This document shows positions 17,037-26,273 of a stretch of 64,000 bases of DNA, piece after piece. Below the pieces are notes generated by a model, which worked only from the letters and a program-made list of their open reading frames with translations, had not been told where the DNA came from and did no database searches. The number at the start of each line of letters is the position of its first letter. Within the stretch, counting starts at the first letter, position 1. The stretch lies in NCBI GenBank assembly GCA_004555155.1, contig SFJH01000005.1:1-64000 (forward strand), written 5' to 3'. The stretch comes from Clostridiales bacterium. GTDB taxonomy: Bacteria; Bacillota; Clostridia; Christensenellales; Aristaeellaceae. The position numbers and the translations under genes were made by a program.

Positions 17037-17465
17037 ATGAAGCTATCGACCCGGGGACGGTACGGCATCCATGCGATGTACGACCTCGCCTGCAACTACA
17101 ACGCGGGCCCGCAGCCGATCAAGGCCATCGCCGAGCGCCAGTCGATCCCGGAGGCCTATCTCGAACAGCTCTTCGCCGCGCTGAAGCGGGACAAGCTGGT
17201 CAACAGCCTTCGCGGCGCACAGGGCGGCTACACGCTGTCCCGCGCGCCTGCCCAGATCACGGTGGGCGACGTGCTGCGAACCCTGGAGGGCGGACTGAAT
17301 CTGGTGGACTGCCTGCTGGAGGAGGACGCCTGCGGGAAATCCTGCGCCTGCCCGTCGAGAATTGTCTGGATGAAAATCCGCGACGGCCTGAACGCCATCG
17401 TGGACGGCATTACCCTGCAGGATATGATGGATGATTACAAGTGCCTTCAGGCACAGGGGGAATAA
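17037..17465 (+). CDS. iscR: Rrf2-family transcriptional regulator, IscR-like
   Basis: 142 residues. An N-terminal winged helix (MKLSTRGRYGIHAMYDLA, ERQSIPEAYLEQLFAALKR, RGAQGGYTLSR) precedes a cysteine cluster (CLLEEDACGKSCAC) where IscR proteins bind a [2Fe-2S] cluster. As the first gene before iscS and iscU it is expected to repress the operon when Fe-S clusters are plentiful. It ends three bases before the iscS start, so expression is coupled. Confidence 0.9.
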   Translation: MKLSTRGRYGIHAMYDLACNYNAGPQPIKAIAERQSIPEAYLEQLFAALKRDKLVNSLRGAQGGYTLSRAPAQITVGDVLRTLEGGLNLVDCLLEEDACGKSCACPSRIVWMKIRDGLNAIVDGITLQDMMDDYKCLQAQGE

Positions 17466-17467
17466 TC

Positions 17468-18652
17468 ATGGAAAGAATCTATATGGACAACGCGGCGACT
17501 ACCCGCGTGACAGAGCCGGTCATGGAGGCCATGCAGCCCTATTTCTGCGAAATTTTCGGCAATCCCATGTCGGTGCACAGCTTCGGCCGCGAGTCCCGCA
17601 AGGCCGTTGAAAACGCCCGCCGCCAGGTGGCGACGGCGCTGGGCGCCCAGCCCAACGAGATCTACTTCACCGGCTGCGGCACCGAATCCGACAACTGGGC
17701 GGTGCGCGGCGCGGCGTATGCCAACCTCAAGAAGGGCAGGCATATCATCACCACGCAGATCGAGCACCACGCCATCCTGCACACCTGCGAGCAGCTGGAA
17801 AAGGAGGGCTTCGAGGTCACCTACCTGCCCGTGGACGAGTTCGGTATCGTGCGCATGGACGCGCTGGCAAAGGCCATCCGCCCGGACACCACGCTCATCT
17901 CCGTGATGGCGGCCAACAACGAAATCGGCACCATTCAGCCCATTGAGGAAATCGCAAAAATCGCGAAGGAAAAGGGCATTCTGTTCCATACCGACGCAGT
18001 GCAGGCCATCGGCAGCATCGCCTTTGACGTGAAGGCCATGGGGATCGACATGCTGTCGCTGTCCGGCCACAAGTTCCACGCGCCCAAGGGCGTCGGCGCG
18101 CTGTACGTCCGCAACGGCGTAAAGCTGCAGCGGCTCATCAACGGCGGCGCGCAGGAGCGCACCCAGCGCGCAGGCACCGAGAATCTGGCCAGCATCGTGG
18201 GTCTGGGCAAGGCCATCGAACTGGCGACCGCCAACATCGCGGCCCACAACACGCAGCTCTCCCTGGTACGCGACCGGCTGATCGACCGCATCCTGACTGA
18301 AATCCCCTACACCCGCCTGAACGGCCATCGCACCCAGCGGCTGCCCGGCAACTGCAACATCTCGTTCCAGTTCATCGAGGGCGAATCGCTGCTGCTGTCG
18401 CTGGACATCAAGGGCATCGCAGCGTCCTCCGGCTCCGCGTGCACGTCCGGCTCGCTGGATCCGTCCCACGTGCTGCTGGCCATCGGCCTGCCCCACGAGA
18501 TCGCCCACGGCTCGCTGCGCCTGTCGCTGAGCGAGGAAAACACCCTGGATCAGGCCGACAAGGTCGTGGACGCGCTGAAGGAAATCGTGGCGCGCCTGCG
18601 CTCCATGTCGCCGCTGTACGACGAATTCCTGCAGCAGAGCAGTGCAGAATAA
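17468..18652 (+). CDS. iscS: Cysteine desulfurase IscS/NifS
   Basis: PLP enzyme that moves sulfur from cysteine to IscU. The 394 residues show MDNAATTRV at the N-terminus, the PLP lysine Lys202 in SGHKFHAPKG, and the persulfide Cys325 in SSGSACTSGSLDPSHVL; the SGSACTSG loop and its length are of the IscS/NifS group. The start at 17468 follows AGGGGGA; the ATG at 17441 lies inside iscR. Confidence 0.95.
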   Translation: MERIYMDNAATTRVTEPVMEAMQPYFCEIFGNPMSVHSFGRESRKAVENARRQVATALGAQPNEIYFTGCGTESDNWAVRGAAYANLKKGRHIITTQIEHHAILHTCEQLEKEGFEVTYLPVDEFGIVRMDALAKAIRPDTTLISVMAANNEIGTIQPIEEIAKIAKEKGILFHTDAVQAIGSIAFDVKAMGIDMLSLSGHKFHAPKGVGALYVRNGVKLQRLINGGAQERTQRAGTENLASIVGLGKAIELATANIAAHNTQLSLVRDRLIDRILTEIPYTRLNGHRTQRLPGNCNISFQFIEGESLLLSLDIKGIAASSGSACTSGSLDPSHVLLAIGLPHEIAHGSLRLSLSEENTLDQADKVVDALKEIVARLRSMSPLYDEFLQQSSAE

Positions 18653-18689
18653 CACCCGCAAGATGATGATATAGAGGAGGTTTTCTACC

Positions 18690-19109
18690 ATGTATACCGA
18701 GCAGGTCATGGATCATTTCATGAATCCCCGCAATGTGGGCGAGATCGAGGACGCCAGCGGCGTCGGCACCGTGGGCAACGCCAAGTGCGGCGACATCATG
18801 AAAATCTACATCAAGGTCGAGAACGACGTGATCGTGGACGTGAAGTTCAAGACCTTCGGCTGCGGAGCAGCCATCGCCACCTCCAGCCGCGCCACTGAAA
18901 TGGTGATGGGCAAGACCATCGACGAAGCGCTGAAGGTCACCAACAAGATGGTTGCCGATTCTCTGGGCGGACTGCCGCCGGTGAAGATGCACTGCTCCGT
19001 GCTGGCCGAGGAGGCGCTGCACGCCGCCATTCAGGACTACAAGGACCGGCTGGAAAAGGGCGAGAAGCCCGAAGCCGACCCGGAGTCCGAGGAGATCAAG
19101 TACGTCTGA
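18690..19109 (+). CDS. iscU: Fe-S cluster assembly scaffold IscU/NifU-N
   Basis: 139 residues with the three ligand cysteines Cys33 (AKCGD), Cys58 (FGCGAAIATSS) and Cys102 (KMHCSVLAEEA) plus the conserved aspartate after the first cysteine. The LPPVKMHC motif is that recognised by HscA-type chaperones, although no hscA/hscB follows. An acidic C-terminal tail extends the usual 125-residue core. AGAGGAGG precedes the ATG. Confidence 0.95.
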   Translation: MYTEQVMDHFMNPRNVGEIEDASGVGTVGNAKCGDIMKIYIKVENDVIVDVKFKTFGCGAAIATSSRATEMVMGKTIDEALKVTNKMVADSLGGLPPVKMHCSVLAEEALHAAIQDYKDRLEKGEKPEADPESEEIKYV

Positions 19110-19122
19110 GCTTACAAGCCGC

Positions 19123-19156
19123 ACAGCCATCCCGCCGAGAACGGGACGGCTGTTTT
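19123..19156 (+). terminator. Terminator of the isc operon
   Basis: Inverted repeat ACAGCC(A)TCCCG / CGGGACGGCTGT followed by TTTT, 13 bp after the iscU stop. Confidence 0.8.
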
Positions 19157-19185
19157 GCGCATAATAACGCGGATTCGGAGGCGCT

Positions 19186-20949
19186 ATGATTCACGGCAAT
19201 ATTGTGGGCATTCGCGAAAGCGTGCTCGAGGATCTTGAAAAACTGTACGACGCGCAATTTGAGCGCGACATGTTCCTGCCCGACCGGCTGCTGAACGTGC
19301 TGGTGAAGTACACCGACATGATCAACCGCGAGATGCTGGTCTACCTGGGCCGGGACGGCGAGGTGCTGGAAATCGCCATCGGCAACATCGGCTCCATCGC
19401 ACTGCCGGAGCTGCATCTGCGCAGAAATCTGGATCGCCTGTCCGGCTTCCGCTGCATCCACACCCATCCGGGCGGAGACGCGCGGCTGTCCAGCGTGGAT
19501 CTGCAGGCGCTGCGGCTGCTCCGGTTCGATGCCATGTGCGCCGTGGGCGTGCAGGACGGCCGCTGCACCGGCATCAGCGCGGCGTTTCTGGGCGAGCTGG
19601 AATACGACAATTTCTCCATCGCCATGCTCGGTCCGGTGAAGCCGGGCCGCATCCCGCAGGAAAAGTGGATGCACGAGATCGAGCTGGCGGAAGATCGCGT
19701 GCGCAAGGCCATTGAAAAGGGCGGCATCGTGGAGGAGGCCGAGAAGGTCATGCTGATCTCCACGGACAGCGAGGATTCTCTGGAGGAGCTGGCCGGTCTG
19801 GCCGAAACTGCCGGCGCAATGGTCATCACCCGCGTGATCCAGAACCGCCAGAAGCCCGACCCCGCCACCTACATCGGCAGCGGCAAGGCCGAGGAGCTGT
19901 CTCTGACCTGTCAGGCGATGGAGATCGATCTGGCCATCTTCGACGACGAGCTCACCGGCGCGCAGCAGCGCAATCTGGAAAACGCGCTGGGCGTTCGCGT
20001 CATCGACCGCACCGCGCTCATCCTGGACATCTTCGCCCAGCGCGCCCAGTCCGCCGAGGGCAAGCTGCAGGTGGAGCTGGCGCAGATGAAGTACCGTCTG
20101 CCGCGGCTGTCCGGACAGGGCACGGTGCTGTCCCGACTGGGCGGCGGCATCGGCACCCGCGGCCCCGGCGAGACGCAGCTGGAGGTGGACCGCCGCCGCA
20201 TCCGCAAGCGCATCGACGATCTTGAGCGCGAGCTCAAGGAGATCAAGCAGCGCCGCGAGCTGCGCCGCGCCCGGCGCGAGAAGCAGGGTCTGACCACCGT
20301 CGCGCTGGTGGGCTACACCAACGCGGGCAAATCGACGCTGCTCAACGCGCTGGCGGGCTCCGACGTGCTGGTGGAGGACAAGCTGTTCGCCACGCTGGAC
20401 ACGGTGATGCGCAACGTGGATCTGCCGGAAAACCGCAGCTGTCTGGTGGTCGATACCGTCGGCTTCATTCGCAAGCTGCCCCATCAGCTGGTGCAGGCGT
20501 TCCGCTCCACGCTGGAGGAAGCGGTGTTTGCCGATCTGCTGGTAGTGGTGTCCGACCTGTCCAGCCCCTATTACGCCCAGCAGCGCGCCACCGTATTCGA
20601 GGTGCTCAACGACCTGGGCGCGTCGGATCGCCCCATCCTGGAGGTTCTGAACAAGGCCGACGCCGTCAAGCCCGATACTGTGGTCGAACCCGCCGATGCC
20701 ATCCTGATCTCCGCCCGGGACGGCGGCGGACTGGAGACGCTCAAGGCCGAGATCAGCCGCCGCATCGCCGCCATGCGCCACCGCGCCGAGCTGCTGATCC
20801 CCTATGACAGGGGAAACGTGCTCTCTCTGATTCACCGCCAGGGACAGGTGCTCTCGGAGGAATACGAGGCCGACGGCACAAAGGTCACCTGTCTGATGGA
20901 CGCCGTGCTCTATCAGCGGGTACTGGGCATGCTGAAGGAACGGAACTGA
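19186..20949 (+). CDS. hflX: HflX GTPase with extra N-terminal JAMM/RadC-like domain
   Basis: 587 residues against about 430 for the usual HflX. Residues about 184-360 match the HflX nucleotide-binding N-domain and coiled coil (DPATYIGSGKAEEL, GGGIGTRGPGETQLE). The G domain follows, with G1 GYTNAGKS (376-383), DTVGF and NKAD. HflX splits stressed 70S/100S ribosomes. The first 180 residues are additional and contain Glu49 and His92-x-His94-Pro-x6-Ser102-x2-Asp105, the exact spacing of the JAMM/RadC metal motif. A terminator precedes the gene, so it is a separate unit. Confidence 0.92.
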   Translation: MIHGNIVGIRESVLEDLEKLYDAQFERDMFLPDRLLNVLVKYTDMINREMLVYLGRDGEVLEIAIGNIGSIALPELHLRRNLDRLSGFRCIHTHPGGDARLSSVDLQALRLLRFDAMCAVGVQDGRCTGISAAFLGELEYDNFSIAMLGPVKPGRIPQEKWMHEIELAEDRVRKAIEKGGIVEEAEKVMLISTDSEDSLEELAGLAETAGAMVITRVIQNRQKPDPATYIGSGKAEELSLTCQAMEIDLAIFDDELTGAQQRNLENALGVRVIDRTALILDIFAQRAQSAEGKLQVELAQMKYRLPRLSGQGTVLSRLGGGIGTRGPGETQLEVDRRRIRKRIDDLERELKEIKQRRELRRARREKQGLTTVALVGYTNAGKSTLLNALAGSDVLVEDKLFATLDTVMRNVDLPENRSCLVVDTVGFIRKLPHQLVQAFRSTLEEAVFADLLVVVSDLSSPYYAQQRATVFEVLNDLGASDRPILEVLNKADAVKPDTVVEPADAILISARDGGGLETLKAEISRRIAAMRHRAELLIPYDRGNVLSLIHRQGQVLSEEYEADGTKVTCLMDAVLYQRVLGMLKERN

Positions 20950-20950
20950 T

Positions 20951-21041
20951 CGGCTGCCGCTCTGCTTCTTTCAGAAGCAAAGGCGGCAGCCGTGCGCCAC
21001 GCCCGCAAATATCACGCATGCTGATGTTTGCGGGCGCTTTT
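20951..21041 (+). terminator. Tandem hairpins ending the hflX unit
   Basis: A long hairpin (20951-20992, CGGCTGCCGC arms) is followed by a second (about 20999-21036, CGCCCGCAAA/TTTGCGGGCG) with CTTTT at its exit. Confidence 0.75.
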
Positions 21042-21104
21042 CATGCTCCGAGTCCGCCAGCCTTCCGGACTTCGATCATTTCGCCATTCACCCGGCGGAA
21101 ATGG

Positions 21105-21133
21105 TTGCATAGGCAACGGAACTCTGGTATAAT
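21105..21133 (+). promoter_or_regulatory. Promoter of the MATE transporter gene
   Basis: TTGCAT (21105-21110) and perfect TATAAT (21128-21133) with a 17-bp spacer, about 45 bp before the ATG. Confidence 0.8.
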
Positions 21134-21178
21134 GAGAACAGATTCTTCCAGTACAGTCAGAAAAAGGAGACGTTCCAG

Positions 21179-22579
21179 ATGGAAAAGGCAATGCGCGCGT
21201 CCCGCCGTCGGCGGGACAGCGACATGACGGAGGGCAGTATCTCCCGGCATCTGCTTCGGTTTGCGCTGCCGCTGCTGGTGGGCAACATCTTTCAGCAGCT
21301 GTACAACACGGTGGATACCTGGGTGGTGGGCAACTACGTCAGCAACGAGGCGTTTTCCGCCGTGGGCACCGTCGCGCCGATCACAAATATGCTCATCGGC
21401 GCGTTCAGCGGCCTGGCCAGCGGCGCAGGCGTGGTCATCAGTCAGTATTACGGCGCGAAAAACAGCGAAAAAGTGCACGACGCGGTGCACACGTCGATCA
21501 TGCTGACGCTGATCCTGTCCATCCTGTTCACCCTGATCGGCGTCGGCATGACGCCGGCCATGCTTCGTTTCATGAAGACGCCTGACGCGGTCTTCCCGGA
21601 ATCCTCCGCCTATCTCACCATTTATTTCGGCGGCATGGCGGGCATGCTGTTTTACAACATGGGCGCGGGCGTGCTGCGCGCCGTCGGCGATTCCCGGCGG
21701 CCGTTCTACTTCCTCGTCTTCGCCGCCGTCATCAATACGGCGCTGGATCTGATCTTCGTCATCGTGTTCGGCATGGGCGTCAGGGGCGTGGCCTGGGCCA
21801 CGGTGATCGCCCAGGCGGCCTCGGCTCTGCTGACGATGTTCACGCTGATGCGCAGCCACAGCTGCATCCGGCTGATCCTCCGCCACGTGCGCATTCACTG
21901 GGAGATGCTCAAGAAGATCGTCTTCGTGGGCATTCCGGCCGCGCTGCAGATGGCCGTCACCGCCTTCTCGAACGTGTTCGTTCAATCCTACATCAACCAG
22001 TTCGGCGCGGCCTGCATGGGCGGCTGGACGGCCTACAACAAGATCGATCAGCTGATCTTCCTGCCGATGCAGTCGCTGGCCATGGCGGTCACCACGTTTG
22101 TGGGACAGAATCTGGGCATGGGACAGGTAAAGCGCGCGCGCAAGGGCGTATTCACCACGCTGATGATGTCGTTCGCCTCCACCCTTGTGATCTCCGTCGC
22201 GGTCATCGCCTTTGCGCCGGAGCTGGTGACGTTCTTCAACAGCGAAGCCGACGTCATCTCCTACGGCACGCTGTTTCTGCGCAAGCTCACGCCGTTCTAT
22301 CTGGTGTGCTGCATCAACCAGATCTACACCGGCGCGCTGCGCGGCTCCGGCGACAGCCGCGCGCCCATGCTCATCATGCTGTTCGCCTTCGTCCTGTTCC
22401 GGCAGGCGTACCTGTTTGTCGTTTCGAATTTCATCGCCAACGAGGCGCTTCCGCTGGCCATGGGCTATCCCGCAGGCTGGCTGGTGTGCAGTCTGCTGAC
22501 GCTGATCTACTACCACACCCGCCGGGACTTCGGCAAAAACCGCCTGGTTGCAGACAGCGAGGTTCGACGCACGGCATGA
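21179..22579 (+). CDS. MATE family multidrug/cation exporter
   Basis: 466 residues with twelve hydrophobic helices in two related halves, beginning FALPLLVGNIFQQLYNTVDTWVVG and carrying GAGVLRAVGDSRRPFYF in the first half and TGALRGSGDSRAPM in the second, typical of NorM/DinF/MepA-type proteins. Substrate cannot be read. AAAAAGGAG lies eight bases before the ATG. The FAD oxidoreductase follows after 32 bp and is probably co-transcribed. Confidence 0.92.
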   Translation: MEKAMRASRRRRDSDMTEGSISRHLLRFALPLLVGNIFQQLYNTVDTWVVGNYVSNEAFSAVGTVAPITNMLIGAFSGLASGAGVVISQYYGAKNSEKVHDAVHTSIMLTLILSILFTLIGVGMTPAMLRFMKTPDAVFPESSAYLTIYFGGMAGMLFYNMGAGVLRAVGDSRRPFYFLVFAAVINTALDLIFVIVFGMGVRGVAWATVIAQAASALLTMFTLMRSHSCIRLILRHVRIHWEMLKKIVFVGIPAALQMAVTAFSNVFVQSYINQFGAACMGGWTAYNKIDQLIFLPMQSLAMAVTTFVGQNLGMGQVKRARKGVFTTLMMSFASTLVISVAVIAFAPELVTFFNSEADVISYGTLFLRKLTPFYLVCCINQIYTGALRGSGDSRAPMLIMLFAFVLFRQAYLFVVSNFIANEALPLAMGYPAGWLVCSLLTLIYYHTRRDFGKNRLVADSEVRRTA

Positions 22580-22611
22580 CCCTTTTCCATTCTGAAACGG
22601 AGATGATCGAA

Positions 22612-23796
22612 ATGTCAACCATACGCGAGCCCCAGCGGCTCATGCCCGTGCACTCCGAATGGGATGTGCTGGTGGTTGGAGGCGGCTTTGCCGGCATCAG
22701 CGCCGCGCTGGCCGCTGCGCGCGAGGGCGCGCAGGTCTGTCTTCTGGAGCGCGAATGGCTCCTGGGCGGACTGGGTACGCTGGGCATGATCTCCATTTTT
22801 CTGCCCCTGTGCGACGGCATGGGCCGTCAGGTCATCGCCGGTCTGGGCGAGGAATGGATGCGCCTGGCCCTGCAGGATGCGATTCCCGACAGCCACATTC
22901 CCTACCCCGCCCCGTGGCTGGACGGCGGCTGCCCGGAGGAGCGCGCTGCCGTTCGGTATCAGGTGGAATACAATCCCTCCGGCTTTGCCCTGCGCGCGGA
23001 AAAGCGGCTGAAGGCGTGCGGCGTCACTCTGCGGTATGGAACGCTTCTGTGTGCCGCAGCGACCGACGGCGACCGCATCACCCATGCCATCGTCGAGGAC
23101 AAGGGCGGACGATCTGCGCTGGCGGCGAAGGCGTTTGTGGACGCCAGCGGCGACGCCGATCTGTGCCGGATGTGCGGCGCGCCCACGGAGATCTATCGCC
23201 CCGGCAATGCTCTGGCCGCCTGGCACGCGCTGTGCGGCGGCAGCGGCTACCGTCTGCAGATGATGGGCACAGCCGATCCGCCGCGCGGGGAGGGCGCATC
23301 GTCAGGGCCTGCTCAGCCGCGCTACACCGGTCTGGACGGCGACGATCTGAATCGCATGGTACAGCGCTCTCATGCATCCATCCTGAATCATCTGGCGGAC
23401 GGCCGCACGCTGGCCCAGCTGCCAACGATCCCCCAGGTGCGCATGACCCGCCGCCTTTCCGGCCGGATCACCCTGCGCGACGAGCCGGATCATCCCTCCT
23501 TTCCCGACAGCATCGGAATGACCGGCAGCTGGCGAAAGCGCGGCCCTGTGTACGAGCTGCCGCTGGGCGCTCTTTGCTGCGAGGAAATCTCCAACCTGTT
23601 TGTCGCAGGGCGCTGCATCTCCGTCGATGACGACCTGTGGGATCTTACCCGCGTCATTCCCGCCTGCACCGTCACGGGACAGGCGGCCGGTACGGCCGCT
23701 GCGCTGCTAAGCCAGTCCGGTCGGCTGGAGGTCGGCGCACTGCAGCGTTCTCTCCGCCGCGCCGGCGCGCTTCTGCATCGGAACGAGGCGCGCTAG
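22612..23796 (+). CDS. FAD-dependent oxidoreductase (FAD_oxidored family)
   Basis: 394 residues. An N-terminal Rossmann motif VVGGGFAGISAALAAAREG is followed by LLEREWLLGG, and a second FAD-contacting stretch lies near the C-terminus (NLFVAGRCISVDDDLWDLTRVIPACTVTGQAAG). A cysteine-rich mid region (LCRMCGAP) is present. Members often act on unknown reduced substrates; no function is assigned. The start was chosen at 22612, ten bases after CGGAG; the ATG at 22603 abuts the site. A very strong terminator follows. Confidence 0.82.
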   Translation: MSTIREPQRLMPVHSEWDVLVVGGGFAGISAALAAAREGAQVCLLEREWLLGGLGTLGMISIFLPLCDGMGRQVIAGLGEEWMRLALQDAIPDSHIPYPAPWLDGGCPEERAAVRYQVEYNPSGFALRAEKRLKACGVTLRYGTLLCAAATDGDRITHAIVEDKGGRSALAAKAFVDASGDADLCRMCGAPTEIYRPGNALAAWHALCGGSGYRLQMMGTADPPRGEGASSGPAQPRYTGLDGDDLNRMVQRSHASILNHLADGRTLAQLPTIPQVRMTRRLSGRITLRDEPDHPSFPDSIGMTGSWRKRGPVYELPLGALCCEEISNLFVAGRCISVDDDLWDLTRVIPACTVTGQAAGTAAALLSQSGRLEVGALQRSLRRAGALLHRNEAR

Positions 23797-23827
23797 CCCA
23801 TCCTTGTCTCTTGCGAGGATGACAGAG

Positions 23828-23871
23828 GCGGCGGGGCAGGGAACCTTCGTTCCCTGCCCCGCCGCTTTTTC
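23828..23871. terminator. Strong bidirectional terminator
   Basis: A perfect 17-bp inverted repeat (23828-23844 with 23849-23865) with a four-base loop CTTC, followed by TTTTT. Confidence 0.9.
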
Positions 23872-23895
23872 TGCCGCTGTTCTCCGCCGCGGCGC

Positions 23896-24642
23896 TCACA
23901 GCACCTTGTCCAGAAAATCCTTGGTGCGCGCATTCTGGGGATGGTTGAAAACCTCGTCAGGCGTGCCCTCCTCCACAATGCAGCCGTCGTCCATCAGCAG
24001 CACGCGATCGGCCACCTCCCGCGCAAAGCCCATCTCATGGGTGACGACCACCATCGTCATGCCCTCGCGCGCCAGCTGCTTCATGACCTCCAGAACCTCG
24101 CCGACCATCTCCGGATCCAGCGCGGAGGTGGGTTCGTCAAAGAGCATGATGCTGGGCTTCATGCACAGCGCGCGCGCGATGGCCACGCGCTGCTTCTGTC
24201 CGCCGGAGAGCTGCGACGGATATGCATCCGCTTTGTCCTCCAGTCCGACGCGCTTCAGCATCTCGATCGCCTGGCGCTTCGCAGTCTCCTTGTCGGCCTT
24301 CTTCAGATCCACCGGCGCCAGCGTCATATTCCTGAGCACGGTCATATTGTTGAACAGATTGAAGTGCTGAAACACCATGCCCACATTTTCCCGCACGGCG
24401 TTGATGTTGACCTTTTTGTCCGCCAGATTCACGCCGTTGACCGTGATTTCCCCGCCTGTCGTCTCCTCCAGCCGGTTCATGCAGCGCAGGAAGGTGGACT
24501 TTCCGCTGCCGGAAGGCCCGATGATGACCACCACTTCGCCCTCGTAAACATCGAGCGAGACGCCCTTGAGCACCTCCAGATGTCCAAAGTTCTTCTCCAG
24601 ATTCCGCACGTGGATCTTGATGTTCTGCCTGTTAACGGCCAT
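23896..24642 (-). CDS. Polar amino acid ABC importer, ATP-binding subunit (GlnQ/ArtM type)
   Basis: 248 residues. Walker A GPSGSGKST (43-51), Q loop VFQHFNLF, signature LSGGQKQRVAIARAL, Walker B IMLFDEPTSALD and H-switch VVVTHEMGFA are all intact. The sequence places it in the PAAT family (glutamine, arginine, histidine, cystine). Its start overlaps the permease end by 11 bases, and the operon order is binding protein, permease, ATPase. Confidence 0.94.
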   Translation of the reverse strand: MAVNRQNIKIHVRNLEKNFGHLEVLKGVSLDVYEGEVVVIIGPSGSGKSTFLRCMNRLEETTGGEITVNGVNLADKKVNINAVRENVGMVFQHFNLFNNMTVLRNMTLAPVDLKKADKETAKRQAIEMLKRVGLEDKADAYPSQLSGGQKQRVAIARALCMKPSIMLFDEPTSALDPEMVGEVLEVMKQLAREGMTMVVVTHEMGFAREVADRVLLMDDGCIVEEGTPDEVFNHPQNARTKDFLDKVL

Positions 24643-25303
24643 ACTTGAGCCTCCTCTCGATCCGCTTCGCCACCGCCGACAGCGTCAGAATGACCACCAG
24701 ATACATTGCGCCGACGATTGCCCAGGTCTGGAAGGACATGAAGGTCGTGGCGACGACGTTCTTCGCCGTATTGACCAGCTCCGGAAAGCCGATGACCGAA
24801 AGAATCGACGTATCCTTCAGCGTAATGATGAACTGGTTGATGATGCTGGGGATCATGGTGCGAATCGCCTGGGGCAGCACCACGCGCTGCATCGTGCGCC
24901 AATAGGGCAGGCCGAGGCTGCGCGCCGCCTCCGTCTGGCCGATGTCCACGGATTCAATGCCGGCGCGGATGATCTCCGCCATATACGCGCCGCAGTTCAG
25001 CGCAAGGCAGATCGTGCCCGCCTGCAGCGCCGACAGCGTCACGCCGCCGATCTTCGCGATGTTATTGCAGAAATAGGGCACGCCGAAAAAAACAAAATAC
25101 GCCAGCACGATCATCGGAACGCCCCGCACGAGATCGACGAACACGCGCGCAATGATCTTGCACACCCTGTTCCTCACAACGCTCATCATGCCAAAGAACA
25201 AACCGACGATGCAGGCGAACAGCAATCCGTACAGCGCCAGAAGCAACGTCTGTCCCATTGCCTTGAGCAGCAGCTCGCCGTAAACCGTGATAATTTTTTG
25301 CAA
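24632..25303 (-). CDS. Polar amino acid ABC importer, permease subunit
   Basis: 223 residues with about five membrane helices and the PAAT permease signature: VDLVRGVPMIVLAYFVFFG near the first third and the EAA loop EAARSLGLPYWRTMQRVVLPQAIR. As a single permease it would act as a homodimer. Confidence 0.93.
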   Translation of the reverse strand: MQKIITVYGELLLKAMGQTLLLALYGLLFACIVGLFFGMMSVVRNRVCKIIARVFVDLVRGVPMIVLAYFVFFGVPYFCNNIAKIGGVTLSALQAGTICLALNCGAYMAEIIRAGIESVDIGQTEAARSLGLPYWRTMQRVVLPQAIRTMIPSIINQFIITLKDTSILSVIGFPELVNTAKNVVATTFMSFQTWAIVGAMYLVVILTLSAVAKRIERRLKYGR

Positions 25304-25389
25304 TGTTGATTCCTCCCAGCCTGTATGGAACGAGGAGACACCGGATTCAGTGTCTCCCCGCCGTCAGAATATCGCCCCTGCGCGCAGGA

Positions 25390-26166
25390 TCATGCGCCCA
25401 TATACTTGGCGATGATTTCATCATAGACGCCGTTGGCCTTAATATTGGCAAGTCCGGCGTTGAACATGTCCACCAATTCCTGCTTCTCCGCGGAGAACAC
25501 CGCGAAGCCGTAGGGTGCGCCCTCATTTTCGGTGCCGGCAACCAGCTTCATCGGCAGACCGTTGGCCATGATGTTGTCGGCCATGATCGGCGTGTCGTCG
25601 AACGCAGCCACGCACTGGCCGCCGATGACCGCCTGATACAGGGTGGGCGAATCCTCGAAATAGGTGATGGTGAAGCCATAGGTATCCATCAGGCTCTCGG
25701 CGTACTCGGCGCTCAGGGTGCCGATCTTCACCGCCACGGCCTTGCCGTTCAGGCCGGTAAAGGGATCCTCAAGGGTATCGATATCGGAGCTCTCCGCAAC
25801 GGCCATGGACTGCGTCGCGGTGAAATAGCCGTCGGAGAAGATCCAGCCGGATTCCTTGCGGCTCTCCGTGATGGACGCACCGGCGATCATGCCGTCCGCC
25901 TGGCCCGCCTGGCAGGCTGCAATGGAAGCGTCCCAGCCGAGGGGCTCGAGGGTGTACTGGAAGCCCTGATCCTCCGCGATGGCGGCCAGAATGTCCACGT
26001 CGATGCCCACCAGCGCGCCCGTCTCATCCGTGTACTCGAAGGGGCGGAACGCGGTATCGGTCACGATGCGATAGACGGTTTCCTCCTCCGCGCAGCCGAC
26101 TGCGGCGCCCATCATCAGTACCGCGGCCATCAGAACCAACGCAAAGAATCTGTACATCTGCTTCAT
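25390..26166 (-). CDS. Polar amino acid ABC importer, substrate-binding lipoprotein
   Basis: 258 residues. A signal peptide ends in AAVGC, an acceptable lipobox, so the protein is probably anchored by Cys25. The body is an SBP_bac_3 fold (RPFEYTDETGALVGIDVDIL, GWDASIAACQAGQADGMIAG, with the conserved substrate-aspartate region EDSPTLYQAVIGGQ and DDTP). The exact amino acid is not readable. First gene of the operon behind a near-consensus promoter, with an 86-bp gap before the permease. Confidence 0.93.
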   Translation of the reverse strand: MKQMYRFFALVLMAAVLMMGAAVGCAEEETVYRIVTDTAFRPFEYTDETGALVGIDVDILAAIAEDQGFQYTLEPLGWDASIAACQAGQADGMIAGASITESRKESGWIFSDGYFTATQSMAVAESSDIDTLEDPFTGLNGKAVAVKIGTLSAEYAESLMDTYGFTITYFEDSPTLYQAVIGGQCVAAFDDTPIMADNIMANGLPMKLVAGTENEGAPYGFAVFSAEKQELVDMFNAGLANIKANGVYDEIIAKYMGA

Positions 26167-26244
26167 AATGAAACCTCCTTATGTTTCAACCGCACGCATC
26201 CGCGCCCGCGGGCATGGATGCGTTTCCCGATTGATGATGGTGCT

Positions 26245-26273
26245 ATTATACGGATTTGTGCCCGCCATGTCAA
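26245..26273 (-). promoter_or_regulatory. Consensus sigma-A promoter of the amino acid importer
   Basis: TTGACA (26268-26273) and TATAAT (26245-26250) with 17-bp spacing on the minus strand, about 75 bases before the binding-protein gene. Confidence 0.9.

Noticed and set aside
19096..20835. 579-residue minus-strand open frame
   Set aside because: Antisense to hflX, with no ribosome-binding site or recognisable motif.
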